A program made the position numbers and the translations under genes. DNA of 5,256 bases from an uncultured Campylobacter sp. (GTDB lineage Bacteria > Campylobacterota > Campylobacteria > Campylobacterales > Campylobacteraceae): NCBI GenBank assembly GCA_938046705.1, contig CALIWP010000133.1, forward strand, positions 1 to 5,256, in the 5' to 3' direction. Every line of letters begins with the position of its first letter. Position 1 is the stretch's first letter. This document shows positions 1-4,634 of this stretch, in pieces. The notes beneath the pieces were generated by a model, which was given only the letters and a program-made list of their open reading frames with translations, was not told where the DNA came from and ran no database searches.

Positions 1-439
1 AGCGCTCGCTCATCAAATTTATCGCATTGGTGCAGATCCGCCCTATCACGCCCGCGCGCCCCGCATGCACAGCAGCAACCACGCCGCGCCGCTCGTCCGC
101 GATCAAAACGGGCGAGCAGTCGGCAACCAAAACGCAAAGCGCTACGCCTCTAAGCGCCGTTATCACGCCGTCGCAAGGCGGTAGCTCATCGTCAAGATTT
201 CGCAAAATTTCCACGCGATTTGAGTGAATTTGACGCATAAATTTTAGATTGCTAGGCACTACGCCGATTTGCTCGGCTAGGATTTCTCGATTTTTAGCGA
301 CGTTTGCGGGCAGGTCGCCGACGTGATCACCCAAATTTAAACCCTCGTACGCGCCCTCGCTTACTCCGCCAAAACGCGTCGTAAAGCCCGCTATAACGCG
401 CTCGCTTTCAAAAACTACGTCTAAAATTTCCCGCTTCAT
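1..439 (-). CDS. pgeF: PgeF/YfiH family protein (purine nucleosidase / laccase-domain), 3' part missing
   Basis: The first 146 codons are present and the gene continues past position 1; full family members are about 230-260 residues, so roughly the last 40% is absent. Visible hallmarks are TTRFGGVSEGAYEGLNLG (about residues 20-37) followed by HVGD, QIHSN (70-74), ADCSP (106-110) and HAGRAG (125-130). His72, Cys108 and His125 match the three metal-binding residues of the family. The usual HAGWRG motif reads HAGRAG here. Known family roles are removal of mis-incorporated residues from UDP-MurNAc peptide precursors in E. coli, and purine nucleoside phosphorylase/adenosine deaminase activity in relatives; which applies here is inference. 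It lies 25 nt downstream of ribE on the same strand, probably in the same transcript. The start is taken as ATG at 439-437, but an in-frame TTG at 448-446 (three codons earlier) is better spaced from the GAGGGG Shine-Dalgarno at 460-455. Confidence 0.9.
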   Translation of the reverse strand, partial: MKREILDVVFESERVIAGFTTRFGGVSEGAYEGLNLGDHVGDLPANVAKNREILAEQIGVVPSNLKFMRQIHSNRVEILRNLDDELPPCDGVITALRGVALCVLVADCSPVLIADERRGVVAAVHAGRAGVIGRICTNAINLMSER

Positions 440-454
440 TTTCGTCAAATTTAA

Positions 455-460
455 CCCCTC
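455..460 (-). promoter_or_regulatory. Ribosome binding site of pgeF that argues for a TTG start
   Basis: Read on the minus strand the sequence is GAGGGG, 6 nt before an in-frame TTG (448-446) and 15 nt before the ATG (439-437). The normal spacing to TTG suggests the protein may begin M-T-K-M-K-R-E rather than M-K-R-E. This site lies in the 25-nt ribE-pgeF gap, so pgeF can be translated independently on a shared mRNA. Confidence 0.4.
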
Positions 461-464
461 AAGC

Positions 465-1097
465 CTAATAAAGACTCGCGATGTGTTGCGACTCGTCCCA
501 GCTGATCTCGCTTTTGCCGCCATCTTGGGCACTGCGGCCAAACTCTAGCTGCCTAGCCACGTAGCGCGCGAGCAGATCGCTCTCCACGTTTACGCGGCGC
601 CCCGGCTCAAACTCGCCGAACAAGCTCTCGCGAAACGTGATCGGGATGATCGTTAGGCGCACGCCGGTCGGCAAAACTTCGTTGATCGTGAGGCTCACGC
701 CCTCGACCGCGATACTACCTTTGTTCGCCATTAGCGGCATGACGCTAGAGGGCAAATTTATATAAAAATCGACCCCGTTTTCGCGCCGCTCTATACGCGC
801 AACCTCGCCGATAGCATCGACGTGGCCTTGTAGCAGGTGCCCGTCCACGCGGTCTGCTAGCCGCATCGCAGGCTCTATGTGCACGCGTCCGCGTAAGTTT
901 TCCGTTACTATATGCGCCCTAGTCTCGGCGCTAAGCTCCACGCTAAAGCCGTCTGCGTGCAGCTGCGTCACGCTAAGACATGCGCCGTTTACCGCGACGC
1001 TATCGCCTAAATTCGGGCGGTATGCGGCTTTTAGTCGCAGGGTATTTTGCGAATAGCTCGCAACCTGCGCGATCTCTCTAATCAGTCCGTTAAACAT
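465..1097 (-). CDS. ribE: Riboflavin synthase, alpha subunit (RibE)
   Basis: This enzyme dismutates two 6,7-dimethyl-8-ribityllumazines to riboflavin plus the pyrimidinedione, the last step of vitamin B2 synthesis in the cytosol. At 210 aa it has the normal length and the expected tandem of two lumazine-binding domains, about residues 1-94 and 95-185. Domain 1 begins MFNGLI (usually MFTGI) and holds GDSVAVNGACLSV (31-43). Domain 2 holds KGSIAVEGVSLTI (126-138), IIPITF (150-155) and NVESDLLARYV (170-180), and GHLLQGHVDAIG (86-97) bridges the two. By alignment from memory with the E. coli enzyme, Ser33, Cys40, His92, Lys126, Ser135 and Asp174 match its active-site residues Ser41, Cys48, His102, Lys137, Ser146 and the catalytic Asp. 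A good Shine-Dalgarno (AAGGA at 1108-1104) precedes the ATG by 6 nt, and the stop is TAG. No FMN riboswitch is seen upstream. Confidence 0.96.
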   Translation of the reverse strand: MFNGLIREIAQVASYSQNTLRLKAAYRPNLGDSVAVNGACLSVTQLHADGFSVELSAETRAHIVTENLRGRVHIEPAMRLADRVDGHLLQGHVDAIGEVARIERRENGVDFYINLPSSVMPLMANKGSIAVEGVSLTINEVLPTGVRLTIIPITFRESLFGEFEPGRRVNVESDLLARYVARQLEFGRSAQDGGKSEISWDESQHIASLY

Positions 1098-1120
1098 TTT
1101 TCGTCCTTAAATTTTGAGCT

Positions 1121-1128
1121 ATTTTATA
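1121..1128 (-). promoter_or_regulatory. Probable -10 element of the ribE-pgeF promoter
   Basis: On the minus strand this reads TATAAAAT, about 24 nt upstream of the ribE ATG, which would give a 5' leader of roughly 15-18 nt. Campylobacter sigma-70 promoters rely mainly on a TATAAT-like -10 with little or no -35, so this fits. It sits inside a perfect 12-bp palindrome (ATTTTATAAAAT, 1121-1132) that abuts a 10-bp inverted repeat, so a regulator bound there could compete with RNA polymerase. Confidence 0.4.
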
Positions 1129-1156
1129 AAATTTAGCCTCAGAACGGGCTAAATTT
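1129..1156. repeat. Perfect 10-bp inverted repeat with 8-nt spacer upstream of ribE
   Basis: The arm AAATTTAGCC at 1129-1138 is followed by 8 nt and its exact reverse complement GGCTAAATTT at 1147-1156. It lies directly behind the presumed ribE -10 element and within the ribE/regulator divergent region. The arms recur, nearly fused, upstream of fabZ (3290-3310). It could be an operator or a short hairpin; it has no U-tract typical of a terminator. The rest of 1157-1267 is AT-rich spacer with an imperfect interrupted palindrome (TCGATT at 1177-1182 with AATCGA at 1218-1223) and a TTGATCAA palindrome at 1231-1238. Confidence 0.6.
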
Positions 1157-1267
1157 GCCGACCAAATTTTAACAGCTCGATTCTTACCGCGGCGTAAATA
1201 TGCAAAAGCGGCAGAGTAATCGACCGAGGCTTGATCAAAATTTAATACACTTTAAAAATATTTAAGA

Positions 1268-1273
1268 TAAAAT
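1268..1273 (+). promoter_or_regulatory. Possible -10 element for the Crp/Fnr regulator gene
   Basis: TAAAAT preceded by an A/T-rich tract (TTTAAAAATATTTAAG) resembles Campylobacter sigma-70 promoters, which use a -10 and periodic A/T tracts rather than a -35 box. Initiation near 1280 would give a leader of about 28 nt before the TTG start. A TTGATCAA palindrome at 1231-1238 is centred about 45 nt upstream of that start. It resembles two overlapping Fnr half-sites but lacks the 4-bp spacer of a true Fnr box. Confidence 0.35.
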
Positions 1274-1307
1274 AATCGCCGAATAATAATCATAAGAAAC
1301 GATAAAC

Positions 1308-1946
1308 TTGAAAAAATCACGACTAGGCCTACTTGAGACCGATATTTTAGACGTTTTGAACCAAAACGAGCTTGCTAAATTTAACCACGAGCTCCTAGCC
1401 AAAGGCGTCACGATCTACGCAGAATCAATAAAAGTCGTGATAATTAAAAGCGGCTCGGGCAAGCTCTCGTTTTTCGAGGATGGCGAGGAGTTTATCGTCT
1501 ATCACCTCCAAAAAGACAACATCTCGATCATAGACGACGTGTGCGTGCTAGAGATCCTGGAGGATAGCGAGATCTACTCAATCGACGCGGGCGATATGGG
1601 CGAGCTGCTAAAAAATGAGAGATTTGCCAAAGCATACGCCGACACGCTCGTAAATATCTCCTTGCTGCAGCGCCAAATCATAAAATCGATACTTTTTGAA
1701 AGCGCGAAGGGGCGCATAGCAAACTTTCTCGTCGAGCTCGCCGCCGAGCAAAATTTGACGCAAAACGGCTACCACTACGTCTTTTTACCATTTTCGCTAA
1801 AGGTGCTTTCAAGCTTCGTCGGACTCAAACGCCAAAGCGCAAGTACGGCATTTAACGAGCTCATAAAAGACGACATCATCAGACGCATAACGCCGCATGA
1901 GTTTTTGATAGTGGATTATGAAAAGCTGCAAAGCTATACGAACTAA
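1308..1946 (+). CDS. Crp/Fnr-superfamily transcriptional regulator, specificity unknown
   Basis: The 212-aa protein has the family layout: a beta-rich effector-like N-terminal half (about 30-95, with IIKSGSGKLSFFEDGEEFIVYHL and CVLEILEDSEIYSI), a long dimerisation helix (about 100-147) and a C-terminal winged helix-turn-helix (about 160-208). It lacks the Fnr N-terminal cysteine cluster: its only cysteine is Cys79. It also lacks the cAMP phosphate-binding cassette of true CRP, so neither a [4Fe-4S] cluster nor cAMP is an obvious ligand. The recognition helix reads GLKRQSASTAF. Compared with CRP (R-E---R) it keeps Arg175 but has Gln176 and Thr180 at the next two DNA-reading positions. The gene starts with TTG; an in-frame TAA at 1293-1295 and the lack of early ATGs make this start the best choice, although its ribosome site (AAGAAA, 1295-1299 region) is weak. 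It is monocistronic and divergent from ribE. NssR-like nitrosative-stress regulators are one possible relative; this is not established. Confidence 0.85.
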   Translation: MKKSRLGLLETDILDVLNQNELAKFNHELLAKGVTIYAESIKVVIIKSGSGKLSFFEDGEEFIVYHLQKDNISIIDDVCVLEILEDSEIYSIDAGDMGELLKNERFAKAYADTLVNISLLQRQIIKSILFESAKGRIANFLVELAAEQNLTQNGYHYVFLPFSLKVLSSFVGLKRQSASTAFNELIKDDIIRRITPHEFLIVDYEKLQSYTN

Positions 1947-2001
1947 AATTTAAATTTGCACACCAAAAACCGCACGGCAAAAACGCTAAATTTGAGTTTT
2001 T

Positions 2002-2022
2002 AAATTTAATGTAGTTAAATTT
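2002..2022. repeat. AT-rich 8-bp inverted repeat downstream of the regulator
   Basis: AAATTTAA (2002-2009) is separated by TGTAG from its exact reverse complement TTAAATTT (2015-2022). It follows a T-run (1996-2001) and lies 55 nt after the regulator stop codon. The stem is entirely A/T, so it is a poor intrinsic terminator; it could be an operator-type site or chance in an AAATTT-rich spacer. No better terminator for the regulator gene is visible in 1947-2040. Confidence 0.4.
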
Positions 2023-2075
2023 GTAAATTTAGTAAGCTATGTCATAAATATTCCAGACAGAATAGGCGTAGTTTA

Positions 2076-2146
2076 AATAAATTTTTCTTACCCGCAAAGG
2101 AGCGGACTGGTCGTCCGTGACTGCGGCTGGCATAGAAAAATTTATT
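2076..2146. repeat. 71-bp nested palindrome (structured RNA or small dispersed repeat) upstream of queH
   Basis: The outer arms AATAAATTTTTCT (2076-2088) and AGAAAAATTTATT (2134-2146) are perfect 13-bp reverse complements. Inside them CCGCA (2092-2096) pairs with TGCGG (2122-2126), and inside that CGGAC (2103-2107) pairs with GTCCG (2113-2117) around a 5-nt loop. The three stems are nested in order and could fold as one long interrupted hairpin. The core is GC-rich while its arms and surroundings are AT-rich, which suggests a discrete element. The right arm abuts the presumed queH -10 hexamer. No transposase, known riboswitch or preQ1 motif is recognised. Possible identities are a MITE/REP-like repeat, a small RNA or a promoter-proximal operator. 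Confidence 0.6.
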
Positions 2147-2147
2147 C

Positions 2148-2153
2148 TAAAAT
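2148..2153 (+). promoter_or_regulatory. Possible -10 element of the queH promoter
   Basis: TAAAAT within CTAAAATC lies 22 nt before the queH ATG; initiation near 2160 would leave a leader of about 15 nt containing the GGGGA ribosome site (2165-2169). The same CTAAAATC word occurs at the corresponding place upstream of fabZ (3352-3359). The -10 touches the right arm of the 71-bp palindrome, so folding or protein binding there could affect initiation. Confidence 0.35.
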
Positions 2154-2175
2154 CCGTCGTTTATGGGGAATTATA

Positions 2176-3252
2176 ATGTTAGTTCATATTTGCTGCTCCG
2201 TCGACAGTCACTATTTCCTGCAACGCCTGCGCGCCGACCGTCCGCACGAGCGTCTCGTCGGCTATTTCTACGACCCCAACATCCACCCGTATAGCGAGTT
2301 TTTGATGAGGTTTCGCGACGTAAAAAGAAGCTGCGAAAAGCTGGGCGTCGAGCTCATCTGCGGCGAATACGAATATGAGGCGTGGCTAGAGGGCGCAAAG
2401 GGCCTTGAAAACGAGCCTGAAAAGGGCAAGCGCTGTGCTTATTGCTTTGATTTTCGCGTGGGAAATTCGGCCCAAAAAGCGCGCGAACTAGGCGAAAAAT
2501 CCATCACTACGACGCTGCTGATGAGCCCGAAAAAGGATTTCTCGCAGCTAGAAGCGGCGCTAAATAAGGCCGCTAGAGAATACGAACTAGAAACATTTGC
2601 CGTGGACTACCGCGCGGGCGGCGGCACGAACGCGCAGTTTGAGCTTGCAAAAAAAGATAAACTCTATCATCAAAACTACTGCGGCTGTATTTTCGGGCTT
2701 AGCAAGCAGCGCGAGGCGCAAAAACTGCCGCTTAGCGAGCTGATGAGCGAGGTGGGCGGGCGCGTGATGCCAGGCGGCATCGAGGAGCGGCTGGAGCTTT
2801 ATGAAAAGGTGCGCGAGTGCGAGGCTGCGGGCGTGAAATTTCATCTATCGCGCAAATATTTTCTAAACTACCGCCTGCTACGCGCCTACGTCAAATTTGG
2901 CGGCTCGGTCACGCCGTCGTATTTTCTACTTTACTCGCATTTTAAGCGCGAAAACGTCAAATTTAGCGTGAGCGAGGCAGCGCAAATTTGCGACGAGCTA
3001 CGAGACGGCGTGACGCTACTAAATTTGGCTAAATTTAACGAGCTCTCGGGCGAAAATTTCGCTAGCGTAAACGAGCTTTGTCGCCGGCCTATCGCGGTAT
3101 CGCGCGAGCTGGAAATCCGCCGCGAGCTGTGCGGAGAATTTAGCCAAAATCCTATAATCGTGCTGGATGAAATTCGCGCGGGCAGATACGAAATCTACGC
3201 CAAAGACGAGCTTTATAACGATAGCCGCGAGGTTTTGGTAACGCAAATTTGA
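2176..3252 (+). CDS. queH: Epoxyqueuosine reductase QueH (DUF208 family) with C-terminal extension
   Basis: QueH reduces epoxyqueuosine to queuosine at the wobble base of GUN-anticodon tRNAs, replacing the unrelated QueG. The 358-aa protein has the family motifs in its first 175 residues: HICCSVDS (4-11), FYDPNIHPYSEFLMR (31-45), KRCAYCFDFR (85-94), TTLLMSPKKD (112-121) and YHQNYCGCIFG (164-174). The paired cysteines Cys6/Cys7, Cys87/Cys90 and Cys169/Cys171 are the conserved set that provides the iron-sulfur cluster ligands and redox thiols; individual roles are not assigned here. Residues from about 176 onward form an extension rich in Leu, Arg and Glu, mostly helical in appearance, that single-domain members (about 200 aa) lack; I recall similarly long proteins in other Campylobacterota, including Helicobacter. 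The ATG has a strong ribosome site (GGGGA, 6-nt spacing). It is co-oriented with the fabZ operon but 136 nt away. Confidence 0.93.
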   Translation: MLVHICCSVDSHYFLQRLRADRPHERLVGYFYDPNIHPYSEFLMRFRDVKRSCEKLGVELICGEYEYEAWLEGAKGLENEPEKGKRCAYCFDFRVGNSAQKARELGEKSITTTLLMSPKKDFSQLEAALNKAAREYELETFAVDYRAGGGTNAQFELAKKDKLYHQNYCGCIFGLSKQREAQKLPLSELMSEVGGRVMPGGIEERLELYEKVRECEAAGVKFHLSRKYFLNYRLLRAYVKFGGSVTPSYFLLYSHFKRENVKFSVSEAAQICDELRDGVTLLNLAKFNELSGENFASVNELCRRPIAVSRELEIRRELCGEFSQNPIIVLDEIRAGRYEIYAKDELYNDSREVLVTQI

Positions 3253-3310
3253 GCTAAATTTAGCGCGCGCGAGATAAAAAACGGGCGCGAAAATTTAGCG
3301 GCTAAATTTT
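3253..3310. repeat. Cluster of three CTAAATTT-type palindromic arms between queH and fabZ
   Basis: Immediately after the queH TGA is a perfect 12-bp palindrome GCTAAATTTAGC (3253-3264). Its left nine bases are the reverse complement of AAATTTAGC at 3291-3299, and between them CGCGC (3264-3268) can pair with GCGCG (3285-3289), giving a 9+5 bp stem. The second arm (3290-3299, AAAATTTAGC) is also an exact reverse complement of 3301-3310 with one base between. The middle arm can therefore pair with either neighbour. The first hairpin could terminate queH transcription, though only AAAATTT rather than a U-run follows it; the fused second pair looks more like a protein-binding site. Confidence 0.55.
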
Positions 3311-3352
3311 GCCCCGACCAAATCAATAATCTTTTTCTTAGCAAAATTTGGC

Positions 3353-3358
3353 TAAAAT
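3353..3358 (+). promoter_or_regulatory. Possible -10 element for the fabZ-lpxA-clpX operon
   Basis: TAAAAT within GGCTAAAATCGG, preceded by T-rich sequence (CTTTTTCTTAGC, 3331-3342), fits the relaxed Campylobacter sigma-70 pattern. It lies 30 nt before the fabZ GTG, so the leader would be about 24 nt. The ribosome site AAGG at 3379-3382 supports the GTG start with a 6-nt spacer. Confidence 0.35.
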
Positions 3359-3388
3359 CGGCTTTAAATTTTACTCACAAGGTTTAAA

Positions 3389-3835
3389 GTGATCGACATC
3401 GTTGAAATCCAAAAAATACTCCCGCACAGATATCCATTTCTGCTAATCGACCGAGTGACCGAGCTCGAGCCCGCCAAACACATCGTCGCGTATAAAAACG
3501 TAACTATCGGCGAGCCCGTATTTCAGGGGCATTTCCCCGGCCACCCGATATATCCCGGCGTGATGATCATCGAGGGTATGGCGCAAGCCGGCGGCGTACT
3601 CGCGTTTAAGAGCATGAGCGACGAGCATCAAGCAAATATCGAAAATAAAGTCGTTTATTTTATGAGCATCGACGGAGCGAAATTTCGCCATCCGATACGC
3701 CCCGGCGACAGGCTCGAGTACCGCCTCGAAGTGCTAAAACACAAAGGCAACATCTGGGTGCTAAAAGGCGAAGCCTACGTGGACGGCACATTAGCGTGCG
3801 AGGCAGAGCTAAAAGCCATGATCGTAGATAAATAA
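3389..3835 (+). CDS. fabZ: 3-hydroxyacyl-[acyl-carrier-protein] dehydratase FabZ
   Basis: FabZ removes water from (3R)-hydroxyacyl-ACP to give trans-2-enoyl-ACP in each fatty-acid elongation cycle; it is a cytosolic hotdog-fold enzyme working as a hexamer. The 148-aa length is typical. [14 protein letters not shown] (10-23) is the family N-terminal signature. [19 protein letters not shown] (48-66) contains the catalytic pair His48 and Glu62, the latter on the central hot-dog helix. [12 protein letters not shown] (98-109) is the conserved C-terminal strand motif. The start codon is GTG, supported by AAGG six nt upstream. lpxA follows after 10 nt; the two enzymes share the substrate pool of (3R)-hydroxyacyl-ACP, so co-expression helps balance phospholipid against lipid A synthesis. 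Confidence 0.97.
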   Translation: MIDIVEIQKILPHRYPFLLIDRVTELEPAKHIVAYKNVTIGEPVFQGHFPGHPIYPGVMIIEGMAQAGGVLAFKSMSDEHQANIENKVVYFMSIDGAKFRHPIRPGDRLEYRLEVLKHKGNIWVLKGEAYVDGTLACEAELKAMIVDK

Positions 3836-3845
3836 GCGAGCCAAA

Positions 3846-4634
3846 ATGAGAAATATCCATCCGCAAGCCGTCGTCGAGGACGGCGCGAAGATCGGCGAGG
3901 ACGTAACGATCGAGGCCTACGCCTACGTCAGCAAGGACGCGGTACTAGGCGACGGCGTACTCGTAAAACAAGGTGCTAGGATCGTAGGCGATACGCATAT
4001 CGGCGATGGCGGTAAAATTTACAGCTACGCCATCGTGGGCGACATCCCGCAGGACGTGAGCTACCGCGCCGAGGAAAACACGGGCGTTCGTATCGGCAAA
4101 AACGCAACTATCCGCGAGTTTTGCACGATAAACTCCGGCACGCACAAAGGCGACGGGATCACGCGTATCGGCGATAACGCATTTATCATGGCCTACTGCC
4201 ACGTAGCGCACGACTGCGTTATAGGAAACAGCGTCATCCTGGCAAATAACGCGACTCTTGCCGGTCACGTGGAGCTTGGAGACTACAGCGTCGTTGGCGG
4301 TATGACGCCGATACATCAGTTCGTGAGAGTCGGCGAGAGCTGCATGATCGCGGGCGCTAGCGCGCTATCTCAGGACGTCGTGCCGTTTTGCCTGGCTGAA
4401 GGCAACCGAGCCTATATCAGAAGCTTAAATTTAGTCGGTATCAGGCGAAGGTTTGATAAAGACACGGTTGAAGAGATAAACAAGGCGTATAAATTTTTAT
4501 TTAGAAAAAGCGGGGATTTAAAGGCTGCGGCTAGCGAGCTTTTAGCGAGCGCAGCGAATGAACAGGTGCGAAAAATGTGTGAATTTATCCTAAGCACCAA
4601 GCGCGGTATCCCATTAGCAAAAGGAAGAGAATAA
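3846..4634 (+). CDS. lpxA: Acyl-ACP--UDP-N-acetylglucosamine O-acyltransferase LpxA
   Basis: LpxA transfers a (3R)-hydroxyacyl chain from ACP to the sugar nucleotide, the first step of lipid A synthesis. The 262-aa protein starts with hexapeptide repeats (recurrent I/V-G-x-x patterns, about residues 1-185) that form the left-handed beta helix, then a helical C-terminal domain (about 190-262). HVAHDC (119-124) holds the catalytic His122, equivalent to E. coli His125, with Asp123 next to it. [14 protein letters not shown] (134-147) and GGMTPIHQF (151-159) supply His141 and His157, equivalent to E. coli His144 and His160. Gly170 aligns with E. coli Gly173, the acyl-length ruler; a small residue there is consistent with a chain of about C14. 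In C. jejuni and some relatives LpxA uses the 3-amino sugar made by GnnA/GnnB; this cannot be judged here. No strong ribosome site is seen in the 10-nt gap after fabZ, so translational coupling is likely. The stop overlaps the clpX start (TAATG). Confidence 0.97.
   Translation: MRNIHPQAVVEDGAKIGEDVTIEAYAYVSKDAVLGDGVLVKQGARIVGDTHIGDGGKIYSYAIVGDIPQDVSYRAEENTGVRIGKNATIREFCTINSGTHKGDGITRIGDNAFIMAYCHVAHDCVIGNSVILANNATLAGHVELGDYSVVGGMTPIHQFVRVGESCMIAGASALSQDVVPFCLAEGNRAYIRSLNLVGIRRRFDKDTVEEINKAYKFLFRKSGDLKAAASELLASAANEQVRKMCEFILSTKRGIPLAKGRE

Noticed and set aside
27..227. A 66-codon plus-strand ORF at the left edge.
   Set aside because: It lies antisense to pgeF, whose conserved motifs and metal ligands are clear on the minus strand, and its product has low-complexity composition.
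1231..1238. TTGATCAA as an Fnr/Crp operator for the regulator gene.
   Set aside because: A real Fnr site needs TTGAT-N4-ATCAA; here the half-sites overlap with no spacer, and the regulator's recognition helix does not match Fnr.
1098..1307. An FMN riboswitch (RFN element) upstream of ribE.
   Set aside because: The leader from the likely promoter to the ATG is under 20 nt and none of the conserved RFN segments is present.
2029..2133. A 34-codon minus-strand ORF starting ATG at 2133-2131 and ending TAA at 2031-2029, spanning half of the 71-bp palindrome.
   Set aside because: There is no ribosome site before the ATG, its first half is just the palindrome read backwards, and no known family is recognised. 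It is more likely a by-product of the repeat.
2041..2175. A preQ1 riboswitch upstream of queH.
   Set aside because: QueH acts on tRNA after preQ1 insertion, and the hairpins here do not have the small C-rich loop and A-rich tail of preQ1 aptamers.
2117..2176. A 19-codon GTG-started leader ORF whose TAA overlaps the queH ATG (TAATG).
   Set aside because: The only purine-rich ribosome-like sequence (AAAGGAG at 2096-2102) is 14 nt away, and the presumed queH promoter lies inside the ORF. The overlap is probably coincidental.
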